In this document: positions 1 through 8,995 of the stretch, one piece after another | How the letters are laid out: each line of letters starts with the position of its first letter | Position numbering within the stretch: position 1 is the stretch's first letter | Assembly: GCA_963706755.1 (NCBI GenBank) | Contig: CAVPNH010000010.1 | Location: 133,216-197,215 of the forward strand | DNA from: RPQJ01 sp963706755 | Lineage (GTDB): Bacteria; Pseudomonadota; Gammaproteobacteria; Steroidobacterales; Steroidobacteraceae | Direction: 5' to 3' | Length of the DNA stretch: 64,000 nt | The notes under the pieces: generated by a model | Seen by the model: only the letters and a program-made list of their open reading frames with translations | Told to the model about the DNA's origin: nothing | The model's database searches: none | Program-made: the position numbers and the translations under genes

Positions 1-28
1 GAGCCGCGGAACCAGAGGAGACACCGCA

Positions 29-436
29 ATGCACGTTGCCAACGCCCACCAGCCCACCCGGGCGCAGATTCAAGCCGCACGCGAACGAGACGACGGACAG
101 CCGATCTGCATGGTCAACCTGCTCAAGTTCCGCGACAAGGCGGTGTACGCGGACGGCCGCGAGACGCAGCTCACGGGCCGTGAGGCCTTTGAAATCTACG
201 GCCGTGCCATGACGCGCATGGTGCTGGAGGCGGGCGGCAAGTTCGTTTTCGCAGGCCGGGTTCGAGGCCTGTTCGTGGGCTCGGCCGACGAGCCCTGGGA
301 CCAGGTCGCCATCATGATGTACCCGTCTTTCGAGGCCATGGCGGCGATCACCTCGTCCCCCGCGTACGCCGAGATCCACGTGCACCGCGACGCGGGGCTC
401 GAAGGGCAGTTGCTGATCGAGACCGTCAGGTCCTGA
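29..436 (+). CDS. DUF1330-type small protein
   Basis: A 135-residue protein preceded by an AGAGGAG Shine-Dalgarno sequence. The pattern MVNLLKFRD near residue 31, then an EAF..YGRAM helix, a glycine-rich strand and a W..VAIMMYPS strand is that of the DUF1330 dimeric alpha-beta barrel family. No catalytic role is established for the family and none is inferred here. It converges on a minus-strand gene whose product has the same barrel pattern between membrane segments, so the two may be related. Confidence 0.75.
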   Translation: MHVANAHQPTRAQIQAARERDDGQPICMVNLLKFRDKAVYADGRETQLTGREAFEIYGRAMTRMVLEAGGKFVFAGRVRGLFVGSADEPWDQVAIMMYPSFEAMAAITSSPAYAEIHVHRDAGLEGQLLIETVRS

Positions 437-449
437 ACGAAGCAGCCGC

Positions 450-1203
450 TCAGCCGGAGCTCCGGGCCGCGGCCAGCGCGGCGTCGTCCTGCGGCGTGCC
501 GTGCCAGCAGGCCAGCACGCGCTCGGCGAACCGGGTGTGCGCAGGATCTGCATGCAGTCTACGTACCCACCAGGGCGACCAGGCTGGCGAGATGAACCAG
601 CGCCGCCGCCAGGGCCAGCACGAGTGCCACCCAGGCCCGGGGCCGCATGGCAAAACCCATCATGACCTGCGCCGGGAAGGAAAAGGTCATCGCCGTGCCC
701 GCGGCCTTGAGCGGGTGCACGTCGCGCAGGCTCGGGTCGGTGGCCAGTTGCATCATGTCGCGCCGGCTGCGGTAGCGCATGGCGGCCACCAGGTGCCAGC
801 CCGGGTCGGGCGGCGTGTTCCACGAGTCCACGTAGCCGCCCACCTTGCGCATGGCCAGCATCGGGTGGCCGCCGTGGCGCAGCAGCACCTTCACGAAGCG
901 ACGGCCGTATTCCTGCAGCAGCGCGAGCCCCCGGGTGGGCGCACCCGTGACCGGGTGTGGCACCTCACCGGGGTGCACGCGCACGAGGTTGCTCATGACG
1001 AACTCGCGGCCATCGTCGGCTTCGAGAAAGGCGCGCACGACTGCAGGGTCGGTGTACCCGCCGCTCGGTGCCCTGGCCGCCTCGGCCATGAAGGCATCGA
1101 TCTCGGCCGGGCTCAGCGGCCCGCGCCAATTGTCGTACCAGAGCCGGAACAGGCCATACATGGCCAGCGCTACCAGCCAGACCCACCATGCGCCGACCAT
1201 CAT
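450..1203 (-). CDS. membrane-anchored DUF1330-like protein, probable frameshift near its end
   Basis: The main frame (559-1203) encodes 214 residues: an N-terminal membrane segment (WWVWLVALAMYGLF), a soluble part with a DUF1330-like pattern (FVMSNLVRV, a YGRRFVKVLL helix, WHLVAAMRYRSRRDM), and a C-terminal hydrophobic segment (AWVALVLALAAALVHLASLV). It stops at 559, but another minus frame continues with coding-like composition to 450 (ending ALAAARSSG), so a one-base frame change near 575 probably truncates it. Its ATG overlaps the stop of the upstream gene as ATGA, which implies translational coupling. Function unknown. Confidence 0.55.
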
Positions 1204-1715
1204 GCGGACTCCTGTTCGAAGTTGATCAACAGGCGGAACTCGACCTCACCCTTTGCGTTCCAGCCGGCCTGCGCCGCGAAGGCCACGGGCACCCGCCGCA
1301 TGCGGCCTCCTGGCCGGCGTGGATGATCGGCGGCGCGATTTCAAGAATCATGGTGCGGCGCCGTCGCTGGATGGCCAGGTTGAGAGCGGCATTATGGGCC
1401 AGCAGATCCTGGTTACGAGCGCTCAGTTCGGCGACGCCACGCTCGAGCTGCTCCGTGCGCAGCGCGCGGAAGTCGAGGCCGACCTGGTGCGCGGTGTGGC
1501 CCAGCACTTCGATTTCGTCCGGGCGGCAGGTCTCGCCGTTCGGCTTGCTGCCCGGCAGGACGAAGCCGTCGGGCTCGCCGTGGTGGACGCCGGGGAGTGC
1601 GAGCTCACCGGCGAGGCTGGAGTGGGAACGGGGGACCTGGAGATGGACTCGGTCTCGATCGTGCCTGCCGATCGAGAACGGCCTGATGTGCGCCACAAAG
1701 ACTTGACGACATGGA
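1202..1715 (-). pseudogene. unrecognised gene with internal frameshift
   Basis: Positional base composition favours a minus-strand frame in which the third positions are the most GC-rich. It reads a protein containing RTEQLERGVAELSARN and a basic stretch QRRRR, then must change frame near 1290 to reach FAAQAGWNAKGEVEFRLL. That second segment ends at a TGA overlapping the next gene's ATG. The 5' end cannot be placed because the frame runs open through the tandem repeat at 1756-1822. No family was recognised. A plus-strand reading of the same bases looks like an antisense shadow. Confidence 0.35.
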
Positions 1716-1755
1716 CGTCTGCGCCGGTACGATCCTCGATGGAACCGAATCGGTC

Positions 1756-1822
1756 GCGCAAGCAGCCGCGCAAGCAGCCGCGCAAGCAGCCGCGCAAGCA
1801 GCCGCGCAAGCAGCCGCGCAAG
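1756..1822. repeat. 12-bp tandem repeat, about 5.6 copies
   Basis: The unit GCGCAAGCAGCC repeats without error five times, followed by a partial copy. The 12-base period keeps every reading frame open, giving RKQP on one strand and LARL or RGCL on the other. It lies between the divergent unrecognised gene and the acyl-CoA dehydrogenase pair. Confidence 0.95.
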
Positions 1823-1935
1823 GCCTGGTGCATCATTGCGGCTGAATCGAAAGAGTGTCCCGCGGATGAACGGGACGTTTCCCCGTGGGGCCTGGGCGTG
1901 GTGCCCCGACGTTGACGCAGGTAACAGAGGTCGAA

Positions 1936-3117
1936 ATGAGCGAACTCGAGGCATTCCGCGCGGAGACACGCGCGTGGCTCAAGGCAAACTGCCCGGAGGA
2001 AATGCGGCGTCCGATCGTGAAGGACGCCGACATGTGCTGGGGAGGCCGGAACCCGCGGTTCCAGTCCGAGGCACAGCGAGCGTGGTTCGAGCGCATGGCC
2101 GAGCGAGGCTGGACGGTGCCGGCGTGGCCCAGGGCCTATGGCGGCGGCGGCCTGGGCAAGGAAGAGGCGGCCGTGCTCAAGCAGGAAATGTCCGCGCTCG
2201 GCTGTCGGTTGCCGCTCTACAGTTTCGGCATCTGGATGCTGGGACCGGTCCTGCTCAAGTACGGTTCCGAGGAACAGCGGCTCGAGCACCTGCCGAAGAT
2301 CGCCAGGGGTGAGATCCGCTGGTGCCAGGGCTATTCCGAGCCGAACGCGGGCTCCGACCTCGCATCGCTCGCGACGCGGGCCGAGCTCGTGGACGACCAC
2401 TTCGTCGTCAACGGACAGAAGGTGTGGACGTCGTACGCCGACGAGTCGGACTGGATCTTCTGCCTGGTGCGCACCGACAGCGCCAGGAAGCAGGCCGGGA
2501 TCAGCTTCCTGCTGTTCGACATGAGCACGCCCGGGGTGACGACGCGACCGACCCTGCTGATTTCGGGAAAATCGCCGTTCTGCGAGACATTCTTCGACAA
2601 CGTGAAGGTGCCGGCCCGCAACCTCGTGGGTGAGTTGCATGGCGGATGGTCGATTGCCAAGTACCTGTTGACGCACGAACGCGAAATGATCAGCGGTATC
2701 GGCAGCGCCGTGGCGGAAAAGTCCGTGGGGCAACTCGCCGTCGAGTCCGTTGGAGTCGATGCGCAGGGGCGCCTGCTGGACTCGAGCCTGCGCAGCCAGA
2801 TCGCCAGCTTCGAGGTCGATGAAGCCGCGTTCGCCGCCTGGCTGCAGATGACCGGCGACCGGGCGCGCCGGGGCGAGGGCCACCCGGCCGTCGCCTCGGG
2901 GCTCAAGTATTACGGCGCGGAACTGAACAAGCGGCGCTGGGAGCTCATGGCGGCGAGCGGCGGCGCGGACACGCTGGAGTGGGAAGGGGCCCGCACCAAT
3001 GACGGCGAGGTTGCACGAACCTGGCTGCGCAGCAAGGGCAATTCGATCGAAGGCGGCACCAGCGAAGTGCAGCTCAACGTGGTGGCCAAGCACATCCTCG
3101 GCCTCCCGGGCGCGTGA
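1936..3117 (+). CDS. acyl-CoA dehydrogenase, FadE-like catalytic-type subunit
   Basis: A 393-residue FAD-dependent acyl-CoA dehydrogenase, introducing an alpha,beta double bond into an acyl-CoA. The ATG at 1936 was chosen because AGAGG lies six bases upstream and MSELEAFRAETRAW is a typical N-terminus. Visible features are the substrate/FAD segment WCQGYSEPNAGSDLASL, the beta-domain VNGQKVWTSYA and the C-terminal SIEGGTSEVQLNVVAKHILG. It lies 12 bases before a second dehydrogenase gene. Adjacent pairs of this kind (for example in steroid side-chain degradation) form alpha2beta2 enzymes, so these two are probably subunits. The substrate is not evident. Confidence 0.88.
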   Translation: MSELEAFRAETRAWLKANCPEEMRRPIVKDADMCWGGRNPRFQSEAQRAWFERMAERGWTVPAWPRAYGGGGLGKEEAAVLKQEMSALGCRLPLYSFGIWMLGPVLLKYGSEEQRLEHLPKIARGEIRWCQGYSEPNAGSDLASLATRAELVDDHFVVNGQKVWTSYADESDWIFCLVRTDSARKQAGISFLLFDMSTPGVTTRPTLLISGKSPFCETFFDNVKVPARNLVGELHGGWSIAKYLLTHEREMISGIGSAVAEKSVGQLAVESVGVDAQGRLLDSSLRSQIASFEVDEAAFAAWLQMTGDRARRGEGHPAVASGLKYYGAELNKRRWELMAASGGADTLEWEGARTNDGEVARTWLRSKGNSIEGGTSEVQLNVVAKHILGLPGA

Positions 3118-3129
3118 CGGAGACAACGC

Positions 3130-4254
3130 ATGACACTGGTTCTGAACGACGAGCAACGCATGCTGAGCGACAGCGTGCAGTCATTCCTCGGGGATTGCGC
3201 GCCGGTCGCCCACCTGCGGAAGCTGCGCGATGCGCGCGACGCGACCGGCTTCAGCCCTGCCCTGTGGCGGGACTTCGCCGGCCAGGGCTATAGCGGCGTG
3301 CTGGTGCCGGAGACCCATGGCGGCCTCGGGCTGGGTGTGGTGGAGGCGGGCTTGATCAGCGAGCGTCTGGGTCACACCCTGACACCGACGCCGTTCCTGT
3401 CGACGGCGGTGCTCGCGGCCTGGGTGATTTCGCGGGCCGGTTCCGCGGCACAGCAGGATCGCCTGTTGCCCGCCATCGCGGCGGCCGAGACCGTGGTGGC
3501 GCTGGCTGTGGATGAATCGAGCAAGCACCGGCCCGCGGCGATCGCCACGCGGGCCGCACGCGACGGCACCGGCTTCGTGCTCGACGGCAGCAAGCTCTTC
3601 GTCCTGGACGGACACGTGGCAGACACGCTGGTCGTGGCCGCACGCACGAGTCCGGACGCGTTGACACTGTTCCTGGTGGAGGCGGGCGCCGCCGGCGTCG
3701 AGATCGAGCGGACCATCATGGTCGACGCCCACAACGCCGCACGGGTGAACCTGCGCAGCGTGCGCGTCGCTGCCGAGGCCGTGCTCGGCGTCTCCGACGG
3801 CGGCGAAGCCCTGCTCGAGCAGCTGCTCGACGTCGGACGGGCGGTCGTTGCCGCGCAGCTGCTGGGCGTGGCCGACGAAGTCTTCGACCGGACCGTCGCG
3901 TACCTGAAGGAACGCAAGCAGTTCAATCGGCCGATCGGCGAGTTCCAGGCGCTGCAGCACCGGGCCGCACAGATGTACTGCGACCTCGAGTTGACGCGCG
4001 CGATCGTTCTCAAGGCGCTGCAGGCAGTGCAGAAGGATGCGACGCGGGCGCGGGTACTGGTTTCGCAGGCCAAGTCACGCGCGTGCACCACCGCGAACCG
4101 CGCGGTCCAGGAAGGCGTGCAACTGCACGGAGGCATCGGCATGACCGACGACCTGGACATCGGGCTGTTCATGAAGCGTGCGCGGGTTTTGCAGGAGCTC
4201 TACGGCGACGCCGGGTTCCACGCGGACCGGGTCGCCACGCTGGGCGGGTATTAG
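3130..4254 (+). CDS. acyl-CoA dehydrogenase, partner subunit
   Basis: A 374-residue acyl-CoA dehydrogenase family protein, beginning MTLVLNDEQRMLSDSVQSFL. The middle domain is divergent, lacking the clear W.T.....D substrate loop of the upstream subunit. The C-terminal helical domain retains YLKERKQFNRPIGEFQALQH and HGGIGMTDDLDIG. It is co-directional with and 12 bases after the first dehydrogenase, so one mRNA is likely. The combination of a canonical and a divergent subunit fits heterotetrameric dehydrogenases in which only one subunit binds the acyl-CoA productively; that assignment is inference. Confidence 0.85.
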   Translation: MTLVLNDEQRMLSDSVQSFLGDCAPVAHLRKLRDARDATGFSPALWRDFAGQGYSGVLVPETHGGLGLGVVEAGLISERLGHTLTPTPFLSTAVLAAWVISRAGSAAQQDRLLPAIAAAETVVALAVDESSKHRPAAIATRAARDGTGFVLDGSKLFVLDGHVADTLVVAARTSPDALTLFLVEAGAAGVEIERTIMVDAHNAARVNLRSVRVAAEAVLGVSDGGEALLEQLLDVGRAVVAAQLLGVADEVFDRTVAYLKERKQFNRPIGEFQALQHRAAQMYCDLELTRAIVLKALQAVQKDATRARVLVSQAKSRACTTANRAVQEGVQLHGGIGMTDDLDIGLFMKRARVLQELYGDAGFHADRVATLGGY

Positions 4255-4314
4255 CCGGGCCCGTGCCTTGCCCTCGTCAGCTCCGCAGGTACACGGCTTG
4301 CGGAGCTCTTCATT

Positions 4315-4440
4315 TCCGAAAGCACGGTTGGCGCTTTCGTATCTGAGCGCCGAAAGCAGACGTCTTACGGCGGAGACCGACCCACAGCAGAAGTTCGTCG
4401 CGCTACAAAGCGGACGTCGAAGGAACAAGAACGACCTATT
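4315..4440. repeat. dispersed intergenic repeat, degenerate copy
   Basis: The gap after the dehydrogenase pair contains AAAGCAGACGTCTTACGG, GACCGACCCA and AAAGCGGACGTCGAA. The same ordered words (AAAGCGGACGTT, ACGG, ACGACCCA, GACGTTCG) recur near 18300, 19010 and 20910, so this is one member of a dispersed non-coding repeat family. Confidence 0.5.
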
Positions 4441-4505
4441 CTGTTGAAAAACTGCCCTTGCGAATCTGCGCGAATGCTCACTAGCCCCAGGCGCACGACA
4501 AGGGA

Positions 4506-5765
4506 TTACTTGCTCACCTTCTGCACTACCGGCACAGGAAACTTGCCGGCCTGGACGTCCTCATCACCCCCATACATGCGCAGCAAGAGGTAGAAGTTTT
4601 CGTTGGGGACCGGCAGGAAGTTGGTGTCTTCCGCCTTGCCCTTGGTGTCATGGCTCAGGCGGAGCGTGACGGTGCCATCGGCATTCGGCTTCACATGACG
4701 GTCGCCCCGGCTGTGACGGTTGAGGTCATTGGCGATCATCAGCCTGGTTTTCGAGCCATAAGCCGTCACCGACCAGAATTGGGAGACCTTGGGCGGGATA
4801 AAGGTGATCGTGTAATCATTCGCACCGTCGAGGGCATCGCCGTTCTGGTCCCTGATCATTTGTATGTAGGAGGCTTCAACAGGTGGAGCGCCCCACTGGC
4901 CGATATAAGTAGCAACCTGGAACGGAATGCGGTCAGCGTTTCCAAGTTGTTCGCGGGTGCCCAGCGCGTCACTGGCGTTGGTAAGTGTCGGGAGGATTTC
5001 CTTGAGCTTTGCGATCACATGCTGTTCGCTGATTTCCGCGGCGGCCAACTGCTCGGGGGTGAAGTCCACTTTCCCCGCGCCGATTCCGGACGCCTCCAGC
5101 CCCTCGAGCCAATGGGCGTCTGCGGTGGCCATGGTGCTGTCCGCCAGCACGAAGTTCACGCGCTCCAGCCAGGAATTTCCCGAAGGGGGGACAAACTTGC
5201 GGACCTTGGGCTTTGGCCCGTTTTGTCCGAGGAACTCGCTCAGGGTGCGGATGTTCCAGTCGTCCACATAGGTCAGTGCCTTCTTCTCGTCCTCGACGCC
5301 GGTCGCCATCACCCGCCCCATCAACTTGATGAAGTTGCTTTCGACACGGACGACTTCGGTGATGCCGTCCGGAACTTCGCCTTGCCAGTTCTGGTTCGCA
5401 AACATGAAGCGACCACCCTTGGGGCCGCGTGTCCGTTTGCCCAACATGGTCGTGGTGTAGTGCCCCATGTCCATGGTGTGGAGTACCCAGTAGCGGCCGT
5501 CATCATGGTCGGGCACGGACACGATCACCGGCTCGGCGGCGACATCCAGCCAGCCCATGAGGTGCAGGGTGTCGTTGTTGATGCTCACGTGCGCTGTGTA
5601 TTTGTCGTCGGCGAGGTGGCGGATGATTTGAAAGCGATTGGCCGGACAATCCGGTTCCACCAGCGTTTTGTAGAGATGCTTATAAGCCTCGTCGATGCCG
5701 TAGGCATACAGGTAGGCGCGGTCGGAGATGGCTTGGAGTTCAGGTGAGACTTTGCGAGCCTGCAT
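4506..5765 (-). CDS. DUF1254/DUF1214 domain protein
   Basis: A 419-residue protein without a clear signal peptide. The N-terminal half (DRAYLYAYGIDEAYKHL, then SINNDTLHLMGWLDVAAEPVIVSVPD and RYWVLHTMDM) is DUF1254. The C-terminal half (FIPPKVSQFWSVTAYGSKTRLMI, LRLSHDTKG, FLPVPNENFYLLLRMYG) is DUF1214. The biochemical role of this family is not established. It is one of four such genes in 17 kb, each in different company, which suggests paralogous accessory functions rather than one pathway. Confidence 0.85.
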   Translation of the reverse strand: MQARKVSPELQAISDRAYLYAYGIDEAYKHLYKTLVEPDCPANRFQIIRHLADDKYTAHVSINNDTLHLMGWLDVAAEPVIVSVPDHDDGRYWVLHTMDMGHYTTTMLGKRTRGPKGGRFMFANQNWQGEVPDGITEVVRVESNFIKLMGRVMATGVEDEKKALTYVDDWNIRTLSEFLGQNGPKPKVRKFVPPSGNSWLERVNFVLADSTMATADAHWLEGLEASGIGAGKVDFTPEQLAAAEISEQHVIAKLKEILPTLTNASDALGTREQLGNADRIPFQVATYIGQWGAPPVEASYIQMIRDQNGDALDGANDYTITFIPPKVSQFWSVTAYGSKTRLMIANDLNRHSRGDRHVKPNADGTVTLRLSHDTKGKAEDTNFLPVPNENFYLLLRMYGGDEDVQAGKFPVPVVQKVSK

Positions 5766-5834
5766 GTCCGGTTGTCCTTGACGGTTGGTCGATGGTTGAG
5801 CCCGGCGACGGCGCAGACATCACGATTTGCGCGG

Positions 5835-7706
5835 CTATTGCTCGAAGTCGCCGGCTGCCTTCATTCCCTTCAGCACGGACTCCACCGCACCCGGGGGCAT
5901 CAGGTGGCTGCGATCGAGCACGCGGTCGAGCTGGCTCAGCGGATCCGCGTCTGACGGCGAGCGCGTGCCGAGCACGAAGGCGGCGAGTTCCTGTCGCGTG
6001 AGTGAAAGGTGCGTCGGTGCCGCGGCGTCCGCGTCGGTGATCACGAGCACGCCGTTGCGCAGGTCAATGCGCCGGATGCGCGAGTCGCCTTCGACGGCAA
6101 GCGTAAACGTCTGGCGCAGCCCCTCGGCCTTGCGCGGATCGACGAGGTAGCGCACGAACTGCAGGTTCTCGTCGACGGATGCCGCGACGAGCGCCTGCGC
6201 GGTGGGCGTGCCGAGGAAGTGACGGATCGCGTCGACCGTCAGCGGCTGACCCTTGAACTGCATTCCGCCTTCGATCTGCAGCGCCTCCGTCAGGTACCAG
6301 CCGCGCGCGTTGGCCGACGAGGTGCGCTGCCCGAGCTGGCGCGCCGCCGCGGCCCGGAGCTTGCGCGCCTCGGCGTCCGCGGGATCGAGCTGCAGCAACA
6401 GCGACGTGAGCTTGAGGCTCCAGCGCCAGTTCGCGAGCCCACCTTTCTTCGCGGCTTCGGCGGCGGCCTTGCGGACGGCGCTGCTGCCTCCCATCATCTC
6501 GACGGTCCGGCTTGCTTCCTCGCTCTCGGACAGGGGGTTGATGTCGTACACGTCGCCGCCGAACCAGCCGATCACGCCGTTGTAAACCTGCCGCACGTGG
6601 CTCTCGACCTGCCCGTAGTTCTCCCAGTCCCCACGCAGATTGCGCGGCATATACACCTGTTCGGCCGCCTGTCGTGCGTCCAGACCGTGCGCGATCTGGC
6701 GCAGCGTCTGGTCGTGGATCAGTCGCACCTGGTCGAGGGCACGCTGGACCGCGTCGCGCACCGCGTCTTCGCCCTTGAGGGTGGGGCCGTGGATGTCGAG
6801 CAGGATTTCCGCGTTCTTTGACTCGATCCAGCGGCCGTCCTCGATCAGAACCGCCGGATTGCGATACGAACTGCCGCGCAGCGAATACACGTTGAAGATG
6901 CCGCCCGGCATCATGAAGTTGGTCGCGAGCATGCGCTTGCGCGGGAAATAGAAGCCGACGCTGTCGGTCGTGTCCGAGCGGTTGGGAGCAACCTGCACCG
7001 GCTCGCCCGCGACGACGACGTCGATGACGCGGCCGTTCTCGAAGAGCCGCGTGGGCGGTTGGTAGCTGGACTCGGCCAGCAGTTTCTCGGGCGTGAAGCC
7101 GAGCGTGTTCGGAAAGGCGTCGGGACCGCTTTGCGGATGGAAGACGCCGAACTGGGCGGCCACTCTCGCCTGGGTGGTTCCGCTCAGGACACTGATGCCG
7201 GTCGAAGCCCTGCGGTTGCGGTCCAGGTACTCGTGTCCCCAGACTTCCGCGCCCTCGTCGAGCCACGCACCGGTGCCGTCGCCGTAGTGCCAGTGGGTCA
7301 GGAGGATCGCGGCCACCTTGACCTTTCGGCCGAGCGTTTCCTCGAGCTTGGCGCGCATCTCGGTTGCTGCCCGCGTGGAGTCTCCGGTGTCAACGATGAT
7401 CCAGCCACCCGGAGCTTCGATCGCGAAGGTGCTCGCAATGCCCCAGCCGCGCAGCGCATACACGCCGTCGGTGACCCGCTCGACGCGCTTCGTGTTGCCG
7501 ATGCCCCACTTTTCATTGGCGAGCAGCGCGGCACGCGTCGTCACGGCGCCGTTCGGCCCGACGGCGGTTTCGCTGCGCAGGGACGGACTGCTCCAGGACG
7601 GCGGCGACGCGGCGGCGGCGGGCTCCGTCGTCTCCGCGCGGGCGCCGAGGAACGGGACCAATGCCATTGATGCATAGGTCAGGATCGCAACAACACGGTT
7701 TCTCAT
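5835..7706 (-). CDS. alkylsulfatase-like metallo-beta-lactamase-fold protein, altered metal motif
   Basis: A 623-residue exported protein; the ATG at 7706 is chosen because MRNRVVAILTYASMALVPF begins a signal peptide. It has the three-part layout of SdsA/BDS1 alkylsulfatases: a metallo-beta-lactamase fold (about 70-330), an alkylsulfatase dimerisation domain (RQVYNGVIGWFGGDVYDINP, TVEMMGG) and an SCP2-like C-terminus. The usual THxHxDH metal motif is replaced by THWHYGDGTG, so the conserved Asp-His pair reads Gly-Asp. Metal binding or sulfatase activity therefore cannot be assumed. It is divergent from a Crp/Fnr gene with a shared 141-base promoter region. Confidence 0.8.
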   Translation of the reverse strand: MRNRVVAILTYASMALVPFLGARAETTEPAAAASPPSWSSPSLRSETAVGPNGAVTTRAALLANEKWGIGNTKRVERVTDGVYALRGWGIASTFAIEAPGGWIIVDTGDSTRAATEMRAKLEETLGRKVKVAAILLTHWHYGDGTGAWLDEGAEVWGHEYLDRNRRASTGISVLSGTTQARVAAQFGVFHPQSGPDAFPNTLGFTPEKLLAESSYQPPTRLFENGRVIDVVVAGEPVQVAPNRSDTTDSVGFYFPRKRMLATNFMMPGGIFNVYSLRGSSYRNPAVLIEDGRWIESKNAEILLDIHGPTLKGEDAVRDAVQRALDQVRLIHDQTLRQIAHGLDARQAAEQVYMPRNLRGDWENYGQVESHVRQVYNGVIGWFGGDVYDINPLSESEEASRTVEMMGGSSAVRKAAAEAAKKGGLANWRWSLKLTSLLLQLDPADAEARKLRAAAARQLGQRTSSANARGWYLTEALQIEGGMQFKGQPLTVDAIRHFLGTPTAQALVAASVDENLQFVRYLVDPRKAEGLRQTFTLAVEGDSRIRRIDLRNGVLVITDADAAAPTHLSLTRQELAAFVLGTRSPSDADPLSQLDRVLDRSHLMPPGAVESVLKGMKAAGDFEQ

Positions 7707-7755
7707 GGCTGGTCCCTCGAGGCTAGGCTCTTGGGACGCGGCACCGCGCCCCTCA

Positions 7756-7769
7756 TTGGCGCAGATCAA
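7756..7769. promoter_or_regulatory. Fnr/FixK-like half-conserved box
   Basis: TTGGC-N4-ATCAA lies between the divergent sulfatase-like and Crp/Fnr genes. The right half matches the TTGAT-N4-ATCAA consensus exactly and the left half matches three of five bases. Its position suits autoregulation or control of the sulfatase-like gene by the adjacent regulator. This is inferred from one site. Confidence 0.35.
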
Positions 7770-7847
7770 TAGCACGGCGCAGCGACGCGCTTTGCCCAAA
7801 ATGGCACAATTACAGCGGCACCCGGTGACTTCCGGCGATGAGTCAGC

Positions 7848-8555
7848 ATGGCCAAGACCCGTAGCCCGAGCGTTCCAACCGGCTTCCCGATCCGCGGGTG
7901 GTTCGCGGACAGCCGTCCGGAGTTCCGCCGCGATTTGCTTGCGCTGGCCCGCCCGAAATCCTATGCAGCCGGCAGCGTGATCTACCATGCGGGCGAAGTC
8001 GGGCAGGACGTCTTCGGTATCAGCTCCGGTGTGGTCACCTTGCAGAGCAGGTTGACCCATCCGGATGCGATGCTACTGCATATGCTGCGGCCCGGAGAAT
8101 GGTTCGGCACCGTGCCGGTGCTTCTCGAGCGGAGTCGTCGCATCACGGCCGTCGCGAGAACCGACGTGGAACTCCTGCGCGTGCCGGGCGATGAGCTGCG
8201 GGCATTGCTTCGATGTCGCCCGGAGTGGGTTGCCGAGATCGGGCGCGACGCGGTTCATTACATGGACCTGGGGATGCAGATCGCCGCCGACCTGTTGATC
8301 CGAGATGCCTCGGCCCGCTGCGCGGCCACCCTGCTGCGCCTGGCCGGCCGGCGTTGGGTCTCGGGTCCAGATGCGGACCTGCCCTCCGAAATCCCGGCTT
8401 CGCAAACAGAGCTCGCGATGCTCTGCAACGTCTCCAGGAATACGTTCAGCCGCGTCGTGAAAGAGTTCTCGAGCCGTCGACTCGTGAGCCTCAACTACCG
8501 ATCACTGACCGTGAACGACCCTGCGCGACTGCGTGTCGTCGCGGATGCCGGCTGA
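7848..8555 (+). CDS. Crp/Fnr family transcriptional regulator
   Basis: A 235-residue regulator. The N-terminal cyclic-nucleotide-type beta barrel spans about 30-150 (AGSVIYHAGEVGQDVFGISSG, RPGEWFGTVPVL, DVELLRVPGDELRALL). A long dimerisation helix follows, then a C-terminal winged helix with recognition helix SRNTFSRVVKEF. There is no N-terminal cysteine cluster, so it is not a canonical oxygen-sensing Fnr; its effector is unknown. The divergent neighbour is the likely target. Confidence 0.88.
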   Translation: MAKTRSPSVPTGFPIRGWFADSRPEFRRDLLALARPKSYAAGSVIYHAGEVGQDVFGISSGVVTLQSRLTHPDAMLLHMLRPGEWFGTVPVLLERSRRITAVARTDVELLRVPGDELRALLRCRPEWVAEIGRDAVHYMDLGMQIAADLLIRDASARCAATLLRLAGRRWVSGPDADLPSEIPASQTELAMLCNVSRNTFSRVVKEFSSRRLVSLNYRSLTVNDPARLRVVADAG

Positions 8556-8995
8556 GAACGAGCCGCCGCTCGTGCACGGGTTCCTGGGTCACACGCAAAC
8601 GCGTCCGTGCTCGCAAGGTCTTGATACTTGAGGTCGTGGAGCTCCCGTCATTTGGGTTCGATTCCCATCACTCGCTGCTGATCTTCCGCTGAAAACCGGC
8701 TCGCCACTATGTGGCTGTGCACCCGGACGCTTACCGCCAATCATGGGCCGATGAATATGCCGTTTCGGAAAGACGTGATTGCGGGCGGCGACCGCCGCTG
8801 GGGCCACGGATGAGCGAGCCGAGATCATCGAGCAACGACCGCAATTGGCATGCGCCTCGTACGACTGCTCGTGGCCGATCTTCCCCATTCGCGGATGTCC
8901 GCTTTCCCGCAGCGTCGGGGGACGACTACGAAGTCGTGCGCGAACATGGCGTCGCCGGCGCAGCGGTCCTTCAGGTGGAGAGCTGCGTCATCCGC
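8556..8995. other. intergenic stretch with dispersed repeat
   Basis: No convincing gene. Bases from about 8753 to 8878 match 23323-23450 at roughly 80 percent identity (shared word CCGTTTCGGAAAGACGTGA). The stretch ends with TGGCCGA...TGTCCGCTTTCCCG, a motif also found near 16140 and 20840. A T-loop-like word GGGTTCGATTCCC at about 8656 is not part of a recognisable tRNA fold. Confidence 0.6.

Noticed and set aside
1423..3156. 577-codon minus-strand open frame
   Set aside because: It is antisense to the acyl-CoA dehydrogenase gene, is rich in Arg/His/Pro/Ser without motifs, and its base-position pattern is that of a shadow frame.
4650..5747. 365-codon plus-strand frame opposite the first DUF1254 gene
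   Set aside because: His/Val/Asp-rich antisense shadow without motifs.
7707..8060. N-terminal extension of the sulfatase-like protein to 8060
   Set aside because: It overlaps the Crp/Fnr coding region and promoter; a signal peptide begins at 7706.
8600..8690. tRNA-like T-loop word GGGTTCGATTCCC
   Set aside because: No matching acceptor, D or anticodon arms could be folded around it and there is no CCA end; at most a degenerate attachment-site trace.
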